DNA of 64,000 nucleotides, from the NCBI RefSeq assembly GCF_000315485.1, contig NZ_JH992944.1, forward strand, positions 570,703-634,702, given 5' to 3'. The DNA comes from Bacteroides oleiciplenus YIT 12058 (lineage in GTDB: Bacteria; Bacteroidota; Bacteroidia; Bacteroidales; Bacteroidaceae). Position 1 is the stretch's first letter. Every line of letters begins with the position of its first letter. Positions 50,547 through 60,421 of the stretch are shown in pieces. The notes below the pieces were generated by a model. It did no database searches. It had not been told where the DNA came from and saw only the letters and a list, made by a program, of their open reading frames with translations. Made by a program: the position numbers and the translations under genes.

Positions 50547-51848
50547 TTATAGCGACAATAGATAACTTTTAAAATCAGCAAATTCCTTTGTCATCGATAG
50601 GCTTTGCTTTTCACCTTGCATGAAAGCTTTCAGTTTCGCAGGAATTTCTACGGTTTCGCCGATAATACCTTCCACGGTTTCGAGGAATTTTGCCGGATGC
50701 GCCGTCTCCAGGAAAACGCCAGTTTCACCTGATTTCAATCCTTCTTTCAGAGCACGGAAACCACAGGCTCCATGTGGGTCAAGCAGGTAATGACATTCCT
50801 TCCACGCTTCACGCATCGTTTCAGCAATCTGTTCATTAGTATAAGTAGTACCACTGATTTCAGTAGAAATGGCTGCATGGCTGCCTCCATAAAGTTCGAG
50901 CACACGAGCAAAGTTACTCGGATCGCCCACATCCATAGCATTGGCAATGGTGGCGATAGAGGGACGCGGACTATAAACACCGGTCTGTAAGTATTGATAA
51001 AAGATATCATTGCGGTTATTGGCAGCAATGAAACGCCTCACAGGCAGCCCCATACGTTTACCGAACAATCCGGCAGTGATGTTTCCGAAGTTACCACTCG
51101 GAACACAGATAACGGCATCGTTCGCCTTGTCTATCTTCTTCAGTTGAGCATAAGCATAGAAGTAATAGAAAGCCTGCGGTAAGAATCGTGCTACATTAAT
51201 AGAATTGGCACTGGTAAGTTGCAGATGCTCATTCAGTTCCTTATCCATAAAAGCAGACTTCACCAACGCCTGGCAATCATCGAATGTACCGTCTATCTCA
51301 AGGGCTGTGATATTCTGTCCGAGAGTCGTAAATTGTTTCTCCTGTATTTCGCTGACTTTCCCTTTGGGATAAAGCACATATACATGAATACCCTCCACAC
51401 CGAGAAAACCATTAGCTACCGCACTTCCCGTATCACCGGAGGTAGCAACCAACACATTGACTTGTTTCTTACCTTCTTTTCTGATGAAGTATCCTAAAAG
51501 ACGGGCCATGAAACGTCCGCCCACATCTTTGAAAGCAAGCGTCGGGCCATGGAAAAGCTCGAGTGAATAAATATCTTCCGTCACCTTCACTAAAGGAACA
51601 TCAAAATTCAATGTATCGTAAACGATTTGTTTCAATGTATCGGCAGGTACATCTTCCCCAAAAAAAGCATCGGCTACGCGATAAGCAATCTCCTGAAAAG
51701 AAAGAGTATCGATACTATCATAAAAATCTTGCGGCAAAGGTTTAATGCTATACGGCATGAAAAGTCCTTTGTCAGCAGCAAGTCCCTTCACTACGGCTTC
51801 TTCCAGACTGGCGTCGGGAGCTTGTTTGTTGGTACTGTAATATTTCAT
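50547..51848 (-). CDS. thrC: Threonine synthase
   Basis: The product has 433 residues. It converts O-phosphohomoserine to threonine with PLP. The PLP Lys lies in HGPTLAFKDVGGRFMARLL; other family blocks are VNVLVATSGDTGSAVANGF, TSANSINVARFLPQAFYYF, AVICVPSGNFGNITAGLFGKRMGLP and LDPHGACGFRAL. The start lies 2 bp after the stop of the PGM-like gene. Third gene of the thr operon. Confidence 0.98.
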   Translation of the reverse strand: MKYYSTNKQAPDASLEEAVVKGLAADKGLFMPYSIKPLPQDFYDSIDTLSFQEIAYRVADAFFGEDVPADTLKQIVYDTLNFDVPLVKVTEDIYSLELFHGPTLAFKDVGGRFMARLLGYFIRKEGKKQVNVLVATSGDTGSAVANGFLGVEGIHVYVLYPKGKVSEIQEKQFTTLGQNITALEIDGTFDDCQALVKSAFMDKELNEHLQLTSANSINVARFLPQAFYYFYAYAQLKKIDKANDAVICVPSGNFGNITAGLFGKRMGLPVRRFIAANNRNDIFYQYLQTGVYSPRPSIATIANAMDVGDPSNFARVLELYGGSHAAISTEISGTTYTNEQIAETMREAWKECHYLLDPHGACGFRALKEGLKSGETGVFLETAHPAKFLETVEGIIGETVEIPAKLKAFMQGEKQSLSMTKEFADFKSYLLSL

Positions 51849-51850
51849 AA

Positions 51851-53101
51851 TCAGCTTTTCATAAATTCATTAATAAACTCATCTTCCTTCAACAATCCGC
51901 AACTTCCTTCACAAACAGACACTTCATCAAAGGTCTGTACACTATCCGGTTCGATACCCGGATACCAGATGAAGAAAGGAATCGGTTCATTGGTATGTGT
52001 GCGAAGCTCACATGGAGTAGGGTGATCGGGCAATACGGCAATAGCTACCGGTTCCTCCCAATCTTTCACGGCTTCATATATAGGACCTACAGCACGGCTG
52101 TCCAAATTTTCGATCGTCAGAAGTTTCAATTCCACATTTCCTTCATGTCCCGCCTCATCGCTGGCTTCGATATGCAGATAGACGAAATCGTCCGTTTTCA
52201 AGGCTTCCAATGCGGCAGCCACTTTGTTCTCATAATTGGTATCGTACAATCCGGTAGCACCTTCCACTGTCAAGCGACGCAAGTCCGCATAATATCCGAT
52301 ACCATTGATCAAGTCTACAGCAGAAATTACTGCCCCCCGTTTCACTTGTGGGAACTTATCAGACAAACGTTCCATTTTAGGACGATAGCCGGGACTCCAG
52401 GGCCAAATACTATTAGCCGGATCTTTCCCTTCCACCATTCGCTTCTGATTCAACGGATGATTTTTCAAAAGCTCCTGCGAACGCAGGATAAGGTCATTAA
52501 TCAAATCAGCAGTTTGTTGCGGAGTCAGTTCTGCACCGCCTTCGGGAACTGTTATATTCTCCGTACCCGGCATCGGTTTCACCAGTAACGGTCGGAAAGG
52601 TTTCAACGGCACATCGTGCGGTGGCGTACAATCGATACGCTTATCTCCACCTTTGATCACCAATAAATGACGATATTGCACGCCTGTATAGAAACACACC
52701 CGCTCATTGCCCAGATGTTCCTGCAAGTACTTCACCAATACATCGGCTTCTTCCGTTGTGATGTGTCCGGCAGAATGGTTTTTAATATGATCACCTTCAA
52801 TGCAAATGATGTTACAACGCATTGCCATCTCGCCCGGCTTCAAATCTACACCGATGCTGGCAGCTTCCAAAGGTCCTCGTCCTTCATAAACTTTCGGCAG
52901 GTCGTAGCCCAGAACGGACATATTCGCTACCTCACTACCGGGATGGAAACCATCGGCAACAGTCTTCAACCGTCCTGTACGCCCCATGCTCGCCAGTTTA
53001 TCCATATAAGGCGTCTTGGCATATTGCATCAGCGTCTTACCGCCCAATGACTCCACAGGCCAATCCGCCATTCCATCGCCTAATATGATTATATGTTTCA
53101 T
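51851..53101 (-). CDS. Cofactor-independent phosphoglycerate mutase-like protein, probable homoserine kinase
   Basis: The product has 416 residues from MKHIIILGDGMADWP; upstream ATGs to 53119 would overlap thrA. It belongs to the alkaline-phosphatase superfamily PGM type: GDGMADWPVESLGGKTLMQYAKTPYMDKLA, HPGSEVANMSVLGYD with the catalytic Ser, HIEASDEAGHEGN and VLPDHPTPC. It sits where thrB belongs, between thrA (4-bp gap) and thrC (2-bp gap), and no GHMP-type homoserine kinase is in the operon. Experimental work in Bacteroides, as I recall it, supports homoserine kinase activity for this family. I rate that as the likely role. Confidence 0.88.
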   Translation of the reverse strand: MKHIIILGDGMADWPVESLGGKTLMQYAKTPYMDKLASMGRTGRLKTVADGFHPGSEVANMSVLGYDLPKVYEGRGPLEAASIGVDLKPGEMAMRCNIICIEGDHIKNHSAGHITTEEADVLVKYLQEHLGNERVCFYTGVQYRHLLVIKGGDKRIDCTPPHDVPLKPFRPLLVKPMPGTENITVPEGGAELTPQQTADLINDLILRSQELLKNHPLNQKRMVEGKDPANSIWPWSPGYRPKMERLSDKFPQVKRGAVISAVDLINGIGYYADLRRLTVEGATGLYDTNYENKVAAALEALKTDDFVYLHIEASDEAGHEGNVELKLLTIENLDSRAVGPIYEAVKDWEEPVAIAVLPDHPTPCELRTHTNEPIPFFIWYPGIEPDSVQTFDEVSVCEGSCGLLKEDEFINEFMKS

Positions 53102-53105
53102 TTTA

Positions 53106-55538
53106 TTAAACATTTGCAATACTCATGATATCCGCAAATACACCTGCCGCCGTTACTCCGGCACCGGCTCCGTATCCTTGTATCATCATCGGATATTCTT
53201 TATAACGTTCCGTAGTCAGCAGAATGATATTGTTGCTACCTTCCAGACCATAGAACGGATGGTTCACACCCACTTCCTGCAAGCCGACGGATGCCTTGCC
53301 GTTTTCCAGTTTAGCAACGAAACGCCAATGCTTGTTCTCTGCTTCCAACACCTTACGGCGGGCCTCGAAATCTGCATCCAGGCTTGGCACTTTCTTCCAG
53401 AAGTCATCCAACGTACCTTCAAAGAAATCATCGGGCACAAACAGGTTCTTTTCCACATCCGACTGTTCCAGTCTGTAGCCCGCTTCACGCGCCAGAATCA
53501 CCAGTTTGCGGATCACGTCTTTGCCGCTAAGGTCGATACGCGGGTCCGGCTCGGAATAGCGTTCTTCCTGTGCCATCTTGATGGTCTTGCTGAAAGGAAT
53601 ATCCGCACTAATCTTGTTGAAGATATAGTTCAGCGTACCGCTCAGCACGGCTTCAATCTTCAATATTTTGTCACCACTATGGATAAGGTCATTGATTGTA
53701 TTGATAATAGGAAGTCCCGCACCTACGTTCGTCTCAAAGAGATACTTCACACCACGCTGGCGGGCAATCTGTTTCAGTTCACGATAATTCTCGTATTCAG
53801 AAGAAGCGGCAATCTTATTGGCAGCCACTACGGAAACGTTGTGCAACAACAGGTCTTTGTATAAAGAAGCCACTGCCGCGCTTGCCGTACAATCCACAAA
53901 TACGGAGTTGAAGATATTCATACCGATAATCTCGTCGCGCAAAGTTTCCAGCGTACTCGGTTTTCCCTTCTCTGCCAGTTCCTTGCGGAAGTCAGTCAGT
54001 TCAAAACCTTCGCGGCTGAACATGGCACGGTCTGCATCAGCAATACCTACAATGTGCAACTTCAATCCGTTCTCCACCATCAGCTTCTGTTGCTGGCAAC
54101 GAATTTGCTCTACCAGACTACCGCCCACCGTACCTACACCACAGATAAACAGATTCAGTACCTGATATTCCGACAGGAAGAACGAGTCGTGGATAACGTT
54201 CAGTGACTTGCGCAATGATTTAGAATCCACAACGAATGAGATATTGGTCTCTGAAGCACCCTGCGCACAGGCAATCACATTGATACCGTTACGTCCCAGC
54301 GTGCCGAACAACTTTCCGGCAATACCCGGCGTATGCTTCATATTCTCACCTACGATAGCCACCGTAGCCAGGTTCTTTTCCGCCTGTATCGGAGAAATCT
54401 CTCCCATCTCGATTTCCTTGGCAAACTCTTCATTCAGCACTTCACAAGCCAGGTCGGCATCCGCATTGCGCACACCGATAGACGTGGAGTTCTCCGAAGA
54501 AGCCTGAGACACAAGGAATACGCTGATACCATTCTTCGCCAACGCCTTGAAGATGCGGTAGTTCACACCAATCACACCTACCATACCAAGACCTTGCACG
54601 GTAATCAGGCTCGTATCGTTAATGGAAGAAATACCCTTAATCGCTTTGGTTTGCGGGTCGGAAACTTCTTGTTTGATAATCGTTCCCGTTCCTTCGGGAT
54701 TAAATGTATTCTTTATTAATATAGGAATATTCTTGTGGCAAACCGGGTAAATAGTCGGCGGATATACCACCTTGGCACCAAAGTTACAAAGCTCCGTTGC
54801 CTCCACATAACTCAGTTCGTTGATGGTGTAAGCCGTAGAAATCACACGCGGGTCGGCAGTCATAAAGCCATCCACATCCGTCCAGATTTCCAGTTGGTCG
54901 GCATCCAGTGCAGCCGCAATCACCGCAGCCGTATAATCGGAACCACCACGCCCCAGATTCGTTACATCTCCCGTCACCTTATCAGTAGAGATGAAACCCG
55001 GCACTAATGAACGTTTCGGCAGTTCGCTGAACGTTTCGCGGATCAGGTCATTCGTCAAATCCGTATCCAGCACATACTTAGAGTGTTTCTTCTCTGTCTT
55101 GATGAACTTGCGGGAATCGAACCATTTCGCTCCCGTCAGTTCTGCCACAATGATGGACGACAGGCGCTCACCATAGCTGACAATCGTGTCTGATGTCTTT
55201 TGCGAAAGGTCTTTTATCAGATAAATACCCTGGAAAATATCTTTCAGTTCATTGAGTAATTCACCTATCTGGCGTTGCAGTTCCACTTGCGCCGCACCAG
55301 CAGGAATCACTTCCTTAATCATTTCTACATGGCGGTAAACGATTTCACGGAACTCATTTTCATAGGCAGCGTCGCCGGTGGCAGCCATTTTCGACGTGTT
55401 TATCAGCTTGTCTGTGATGCCGCCCAGCGCGGATACCACCACAATAACCGGTTCTTCTACTGCTTCTACAATTCTCTTGACGCTCAAAATACTGTTCGCG
55501 GAACCTACGGACGTTCCACCGAATTTAATTACTTTCAT
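53106..55538 (-). CDS. thrA: Bifunctional aspartate kinase / homoserine dehydrogenase
   Basis: The product has 810 residues from MKVIKFGGTSVGSANSI; the open frame continues upstream to 55589 without family similarity. Aspartate kinase part: about 1-280 with KFGGTSVG and GRGGSDYTAAVIAAAL. Two ACT domains: about 300-450 (ITVQGLGMVGVIGV, VAIVGENMKHTPGIAGKLFGTLG). Homoserine dehydrogenase part: about 460-805 (LFICGVGTVGGSLVEQI, VVAANKIAAS, LSGTLNYIFNKIS, EERYSEPDPRIDLSGKD). The first gene of the thr operon, preceded by a leader peptide. Confidence 0.97.
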   Translation of the reverse strand: MKVIKFGGTSVGSANSILSVKRIVEAVEEPVIVVVSALGGITDKLINTSKMAATGDAAYENEFREIVYRHVEMIKEVIPAGAAQVELQRQIGELLNELKDIFQGIYLIKDLSQKTSDTIVSYGERLSSIIVAELTGAKWFDSRKFIKTEKKHSKYVLDTDLTNDLIRETFSELPKRSLVPGFISTDKVTGDVTNLGRGGSDYTAAVIAAALDADQLEIWTDVDGFMTADPRVISTAYTINELSYVEATELCNFGAKVVYPPTIYPVCHKNIPILIKNTFNPEGTGTIIKQEVSDPQTKAIKGISSINDTSLITVQGLGMVGVIGVNYRIFKALAKNGISVFLVSQASSENSTSIGVRNADADLACEVLNEEFAKEIEMGEISPIQAEKNLATVAIVGENMKHTPGIAGKLFGTLGRNGINVIACAQGASETNISFVVDSKSLRKSLNVIHDSFFLSEYQVLNLFICGVGTVGGSLVEQIRCQQQKLMVENGLKLHIVGIADADRAMFSREGFELTDFRKELAEKGKPSTLETLRDEIIGMNIFNSVFVDCTASAAVASLYKDLLLHNVSVVAANKIAASSEYENYRELKQIARQRGVKYLFETNVGAGLPIINTINDLIHSGDKILKIEAVLSGTLNYIFNKISADIPFSKTIKMAQEERYSEPDPRIDLSGKDVIRKLVILAREAGYRLEQSDVEKNLFVPDDFFEGTLDDFWKKVPSLDADFEARRKVLEAENKHWRFVAKLENGKASVGLQEVGVNHPFYGLEGSNNIILLTTERYKEYPMMIQGYGAGAGVTAAGVFADIMSIANV

Positions 55539-55668
55539 TTCCTTTATAATTATTGATAAGGTTGATACAATGTGTCGAGAACAGGACATCGGTGCCTGTA
55601 TTGACTTGAATTAAAATAAGAAAAGCTGCTAAAAATAGTGTAACACGTAGAAACACAAATACTATCCA

Positions 55669-55731
55669 TTAACCCCTAAGGGTCATGGTCATGCACATGG
55701 ATGTGACTGTATGTTGATAGTACTTGTTCAT
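55669..55731 (-). CDS. Putative thr operon leader peptide
   Basis: A 20-codon ORF starts at the ATG at 55731 and ends 130 bp before thrA. The peptide begins MNKYYQ and continues HTVTSMCMTMTLRG: four Thr and three internal Met in ten residues. Regulatory Thr codons in a short peptide upstream of thrA are the hallmark of attenuation. Here Met codons are equally frequent, matching the fact that homoserine feeds both Thr and Met synthesis. The -7 element lies 30 bp upstream (55761-55768). Downstream RNA can pair TACTATC in the leader with GATAGTA near 55650, and the latter with ACACTAT before a T run. Confidence 0.7.
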   Translation of the reverse strand: MNKYYQHTVTSMCMTMTLRG

Positions 55732-55760
55732 ACTCTCTGTTTCTTTATTGATAAGTGTCG

Positions 55761-55768
55761 CAAAAGTA
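55761..55768 (-). promoter_or_regulatory. -7 element of the thr operon
   Basis: TACTTTTG on the minus strand, with no clear TTTG at 19-21 bp upstream. It would start the transcript about 25 bases before the leader-peptide ATG. Confidence 0.5.
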
Positions 55769-55923
55769 ATAATAAAAACATTCAATCTATCACATTTTGT
55801 GGTTTTTTTGTAATAAAAATATAGAAAGCCGCAAAAAGAGGCAGAAATATGCAAAAAGACAAAGTGACATTTTCACACATTTCAGCACGGAATTCCTATA
55901 ACACGGCCGCACTTTTCTTACAT

Positions 55924-55958
55924 TTTGTTATCCAATTCAAGATATATCATTATATTTG
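55924..55958 (+). promoter_or_regulatory. Promoter of the asparaginase gene
   Basis: TTTG (55924-55927), a 23-bp spacer and TATATTTG (55951-55958). The spacer is slightly long; the -7 element is a perfect match, 20 bp before the ATG at 55979. Confidence 0.55.
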
Positions 55959-55978
55959 CACTAAATTACCGTAAGAGA

Positions 55979-57022
55979 ATGCGTATGAGCCCAAATATAA
56001 CTTCCATTTTGCTAATCTATACCGGTGGAACCATCGGAATGATAGAAAACCCCGAAACAGGTGCTTTAGAGAATTTCAATCTCGAGCAACTGAAAAAGCA
56101 CGTACCGGAGCTGCAAAACTTCACATTCCATATCGATACTTACCAGTTCGATCCTCCGATGGACTCCTCGGATATGGACCCGGAAGCCTGGCGCAAACTG
56201 GTACACATCATCAGTGACCATTATGACAAATATACCGGCTTCGTGATTCTGCACGGCACTGATACGATGGCTTACACCGCATCCGCCCTCAGCTTTATGC
56301 TGGAAGGTTTGAGCAAACCTGTCATTCTCACCGGCTCACAATTGCCCATCGGCGTGCTCCGTACGGACGGAAAAGAAAACCTTCTTACCAGTCTTGAAAT
56401 AGCCAGTGCACGTGATGCAAAAGGCAATCCGCTTGTACCCGAGGTCTGCATTTTCTTTGAGAATCACCTGATGCGCGGCAATCGTACTATCAAGATGAAT
56501 GCAGAGAACTTCAATGCATTCCGTTCATTCAATTATCCTGTATTGGCAGAAGCAGGTATCCATATTAAATACAACAATGTGCAAATCCGCTTTAAGGAAG
56601 TTGAACGGGAACTGAAGCCACATTATTTATTAGATACCAATGTAGCTATATTGAAACTCTTTCCGGGTATTCAGGAAAATGTAGTGTCAAGTATATTGGG
56701 TATTGAGGGATTGAAAGCTGTTGTGCTCGAAACGTACGGTTCGGGAAATGCTCCTCGCAAAGAGTGGTTCATCCGCCGTTTGCGAAATGCTTGCGAGCAA
56801 GGGATAGTTATTGTCAACGTCACCCAGTGCAGTGCCGGAACCGTAGAGATGGAACGTTATGAAACGGGCTATCAGTTAATGCAGGCGGGAGTGCTTTGCG
56901 GATATGACAGCACGACGGAGTCAGCCGTTACAAAACTCATGTTTCTACTGGGGCATGGCTACACGCCTGATGAGGTACGAAAGAGAATGCGTACTCCGAT
57001 GGCAGGAGAAATCACCATCTAA
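55979..57022 (+). CDS. ansA: Type I L-asparaginase
   Basis: The product has 347 residues from MRMSPNITSILLIYTGGTIGM; the ORF extends upstream to 55925 but the promoter lies there. Catalytic Thr blocks: YTGGTIGM and GFVILHGTDTMAYTASALSFML; also PVILTGSQLPIGVLRTDGKENLLTSLEIA. No signal peptide, so it is the cytoplasmic type I enzyme, converting Asn to Asp and ammonia. It is transcribed away from the thr operon, which uses Asp. Confidence 0.95.
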   Translation: MRMSPNITSILLIYTGGTIGMIENPETGALENFNLEQLKKHVPELQNFTFHIDTYQFDPPMDSSDMDPEAWRKLVHIISDHYDKYTGFVILHGTDTMAYTASALSFMLEGLSKPVILTGSQLPIGVLRTDGKENLLTSLEIASARDAKGNPLVPEVCIFFENHLMRGNRTIKMNAENFNAFRSFNYPVLAEAGIHIKYNNVQIRFKEVERELKPHYLLDTNVAILKLFPGIQENVVSSILGIEGLKAVVLETYGSGNAPRKEWFIRRLRNACEQGIVIVNVTQCSAGTVEMERYETGYQLMQAGVLCGYDSTTESAVTKLMFLLGHGYTPDEVRKRMRTPMAGEITI

Positions 57023-57055
57023 ATACGTCTCATAATTAGTTTGTCTAAATAACAC

Positions 57056-57096
57056 ATAAGGGTCGTCTATCAGTATTCCCGATAAGCGGCCCTTAT
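57056..57096. terminator. Possible bidirectional terminator hairpin
   Basis: ATAAGGG (57056-57062) pairs with CCCTTAT (57090-57096) with a long loop, between the convergent asparaginase and GH51-like genes. No long T run, so the call is tentative. Confidence 0.4.
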
Positions 57097-57122
57097 ACTA
57101 CCATGTATCAAATCAGGTACTA

Positions 57123-58565
57123 TTACCCCTCCGTCAACTTATACTCTATAACTGTTATTGAATACTTTTTCAAAGTTATATCTTTATCTTTCACATCTCT
57201 TTGTTGCCACACAGGAGCCAGATCCTTATCATCCTTACCGAAATACTCCCAGCATTGAACTACTTTAGCATCAACTTTACCAGGAATAACAATATTCACA
57301 TTCTCCTCCCTGTCACCTTTATTAATAAGGTACACAAACAATTGATCCTTTTGAGGAGAATAACTCGCATAAGATATAATATATCCTTTTGATTCGGACT
57401 TTATCATTTTATCGCCCATAAACTGATTCCAGATCAGCAACGAATACCCCGTAGGGTTGATATTCCCATTTGAATCAATAGCGTCGTGATCTGTCTGAGG
57501 CTGTTCTTCATTATTCAGCCAACGGGTATTCCAGAAACACGAAAACTCTATCTGCGGCTCTAACAGTAATTGACCGGTCATATCAAAATTCACAATTGCA
57601 TGCCCCATATCATTAGTTCCATGCCAAAGTCCGGCCCAATCAATTGTTCCATATTCAGCAACTATCAATTTCCACTTACCGAGTTGTTCCGGTGTGGCAT
57701 ACTTATTCATAGCATTGAGTGCTGTTTGTGCAGGCCATATCAGACAACGAGTAGTATCTTTATAGCTTTCATATCCGGCATTGAAATTAAAAACACCATA
57801 GTTACTCACACATAAACGATCAATATAATCCCCAGCCTTGGTTATAATCGCTTTAAAGAACTCATCACTATCGCCATTAGGAATAACTAAGATGGAGGGA
57901 TCTACTGCCTTCATGGTTTTTGAAAAGTCTATGACATCTTGAGCATAGATATCAACAGTGGAGTTCTCATTATTCTTATTCCAACTCTCATTACCTATCA
58001 TCCAATAACGCACATTGTACTTTTTCTTAATGTTAGCATACCTCACCCATTCAGCAGCATGTTTAATTAATGCCTCCCGACTGGAGACCCTTTCTCCTTT
58101 TTCAGGTTTACGTAAATAATTATCAGCAGCAATTACCAATACAGGTTCAGCTCCAGCATCCCGGCAAACTTTCATGAATTCATCGAAATCCAAAGGGTCA
58201 TAAACAAACTCTCCATCTTTAAAAACTCCGGGATAATCATCCAACCCAATTGTTCTCGCCAATGAAGTATGCGATTCTTCATAAGGCGGTATGCTGAAAA
58301 GATATAAATCCGATTTCTCACCACCCGGATATCGCAAATATTTTGTTCCTAGTTCTTTTACTGCTTCTGTTACGTTCTTCTTTGCCTCAGGAAAACGCCC
58401 GCCATCCATTATAAAATTCAGATTAATTCCTACCGGATGCTTTGACACATCACTGACAATACTATCCGTATATACTGTAATAGCTATTGCATCACTCACT
58501 CTATGGCCACAAGAGTTAAATAAAAACAGAACTAAAGTTGCCGTTATCAGCAGATTCTTTTTCAT
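57123..58565 (-). CDS. GH51-like clan GH-A glycosidase lipoprotein (arabinofuranosidase-type)
   Basis: The product has 480 residues. The lipoprotein signal ends LFLFNSC (Cys at about 19). TIM-barrel landmarks: GTKYLRYPGGEKSD, acid/base Glu193 in RYWMIGNESWNKN, SNYGVFNFN, nucleophile Glu304 in LIVAEYGTIDWAG, then a C-terminal beta domain. The pattern is closest to GH51 alpha-L-arabinofuranosidases, though GH39/GH30-like or agarase-type enzymes of the clan cannot be excluded. Last gene of an operon with the DUF5107 and GH35 genes (28-bp gap). Confidence 0.75.
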   Translation of the reverse strand: MKKNLLITATLVLFLFNSCGHRVSDAIAITVYTDSIVSDVSKHPVGINLNFIMDGGRFPEAKKNVTEAVKELGTKYLRYPGGEKSDLYLFSIPPYEESHTSLARTIGLDDYPGVFKDGEFVYDPLDFDEFMKVCRDAGAEPVLVIAADNYLRKPEKGERVSSREALIKHAAEWVRYANIKKKYNVRYWMIGNESWNKNNENSTVDIYAQDVIDFSKTMKAVDPSILVIPNGDSDEFFKAIITKAGDYIDRLCVSNYGVFNFNAGYESYKDTTRCLIWPAQTALNAMNKYATPEQLGKWKLIVAEYGTIDWAGLWHGTNDMGHAIVNFDMTGQLLLEPQIEFSCFWNTRWLNNEEQPQTDHDAIDSNGNINPTGYSLLIWNQFMGDKMIKSESKGYIISYASYSPQKDQLFVYLINKGDREENVNIVIPGKVDAKVVQCWEYFGKDDKDLAPVWQQRDVKDKDITLKKYSITVIEYKLTEG

Positions 58566-58593
58566 GGTTTTATAGCTTAATTAATAGAATTGA

Positions 58594-60408
58594 TTATTCA
58601 AATTCCCGATATGCTCCAAAACGCGCCAAGCGGTCTTCACCTAAATTATCCGGAATTATATATGAAGATTCTCCTAAAGCCTTGCATATTTGACGCCACA
58701 TATCCGTACGATTATAAGTTTGATGTACTTTCTGAAATTTAATAGACAACAACAAGTCTTTAGCAGCTTTATATTGTTTTTTATCAATAAGTAGTTGTAC
58801 CCGCCTTTCGGCAATCCATTCATCTGCAGAAGCATCAACTTTACTCAGCCATTCCTCGCGTTTAGCAAGAGTCCTACTCCCCAACTGACGCAACAATTTA
58901 TCACGAGCTACAACCACCTGCGGATGCAGTGCCACCCATTCTTCGCTTATGGCATCATAAGTAGCTTCCGCTTTGGTATATTCTTTATTTATCTCATACA
59001 ATCTTGCCAATAAAGCCTGCGCTAATCCCAAATTCACACTACTTAGACAAACAATAGCTTCTTTACTTCTTTCGCGTCCGGCCAACCATGCACCGTAATA
59101 GTACTTCCAATAGTCTTGCTGATCTTTATTGCATTTTATAATAGCCCACTGAAAAGCATCATCTAGATTTTCCATTCCGGAAGGTGCCCAAAAAGTGGTT
59201 GTCGGATCTATTTGAGGAATATCCGTTCCATACTCAAAAGCATTGAGCAATGCAATCCAAGGAGCGATCTCATTCTCTCTTGCCCAGCCGAATAACGGCA
59301 CTTCCGTTATCGGACGCAATGCAACTTCCGGCACAGAAAGTTTATAAATATCCATTCGCTTATCAGCAGGTATCCAGAACTCAGTATGCTCCCTGTATTC
59401 ACCCGGCTGCAATTCCAGTTTTATAGACTGGTCGCTGATAGGTCCCCCTTGTAGTTCTGCATAAGTCTGCCTATTATTTGTACTGAGCAATGACCATTCT
59501 TTATCTTCCTTCACTCCATAACTCCATAACTTTATTCCCGGTGCACTTTGTTCGTCCGCAATATGATAAAGGCCATACCCCAATGAAGGAGTATAAGCGC
59601 CAAAAGCGTTTACATCTTTCGTCTTCCAGAAATACCCGGTCATTTCTGATATATCTTTTTCTTTTTTAGGTCCCTGTTTTTTCCAGTTTATTGTATCTAA
59701 TGCAGAAGCATGTACCAATACTTCTCCTTGCGGAAAACTATATTCAGTATCAGGCATGCAAGGAATAGCAGCATTTGTCCACGACATCCAGGGATAGGCA
59801 TTCGTACCCGGATTATGCATTCTGACACGTTGTGTCAGAAAGTGTTCTCCTGTCCCCAAAGAATATTCAACAGAAAATTGCATACCGTAATGCATTTCCC
59901 GCTCACCACAAGTAACATAAATCCGGTCAGTAGTCCGATCTATCTTATAACAAACCGACTCATTCTGAGTAGGGGTATGTGAAATAGGGAAGCTGACCTC
60001 TATACCGCCCGCCACAAAATAGAAACGTGGCAAAATACGTGTGTGGCGTACAAGATGTGGATTATACAAGACTTCTTTACCACTCCCTTTATGTATCATC
60101 GACATCACCTTACCACATAAGTCCGGACAAATTACAACTTTAATAAGTTCATTTTCAAGTGAAATCATTCGATAAGTTTTAGGAACCGGCCGATTGGAAG
60201 TCTCACTATAACTAACATACGGATAAACACCATCAGCATCCATAGCAGTCGGGACAGGTCCTACAGGAGTTAGCACATGAGTCAGAATTATTTCATTATA
60301 TTCCTTGCATGTCACGGGAAATACCTCTTGAGCTAAGCAGACAATAGAAGAAGTGCTTATGCCCAATATTAGAATTACAAACTTCAGGTAAAAATCTATT
60401 TGTTTCAT
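58594..60408 (-). CDS. DUF5107 domain protein (galactose-mutarotase-like fold plus helical repeats)
   Basis: The product has 604 residues with a signal peptide of about 27 residues. Residues about 60-370 resemble the beta-supersandwich of DUF5107 (SLENELIKVVICPDLCGKVMSMIHKGSGKEVLYNP, MSWTNAAIPCMPDTEYSFP). Residues about 400-590 are helical, TPR-like. DUF5107 proteins are frequent in carbohydrate loci and some are thought to be sugar-active, but the activity is not settled. It lies 13 bp after the GH35 gene. Confidence 0.7.
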   Translation of the reverse strand: MKQIDFYLKFVILILGISTSSIVCLAQEVFPVTCKEYNEIILTHVLTPVGPVPTAMDADGVYPYVSYSETSNRPVPKTYRMISLENELIKVVICPDLCGKVMSMIHKGSGKEVLYNPHLVRHTRILPRFYFVAGGIEVSFPISHTPTQNESVCYKIDRTTDRIYVTCGEREMHYGMQFSVEYSLGTGEHFLTQRVRMHNPGTNAYPWMSWTNAAIPCMPDTEYSFPQGEVLVHASALDTINWKKQGPKKEKDISEMTGYFWKTKDVNAFGAYTPSLGYGLYHIADEQSAPGIKLWSYGVKEDKEWSLLSTNNRQTYAELQGGPISDQSIKLELQPGEYREHTEFWIPADKRMDIYKLSVPEVALRPITEVPLFGWARENEIAPWIALLNAFEYGTDIPQIDPTTTFWAPSGMENLDDAFQWAIIKCNKDQQDYWKYYYGAWLAGRERSKEAIVCLSSVNLGLAQALLARLYEINKEYTKAEATYDAISEEWVALHPQVVVARDKLLRQLGSRTLAKREEWLSKVDASADEWIAERRVQLLIDKKQYKAAKDLLLSIKFQKVHQTYNRTDMWRQICKALGESSYIIPDNLGEDRLARFGAYREFE

Positions 60409-60421
60409 TTTCTATTCTTTT

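Noticed and set aside
55669..55854. 61-codon ORF as a full gene upstream of thrA
   Set aside because: Its first 41 codons cover the promoter; only the last 20 codons (leader peptide from 55731) lie in the transcript.
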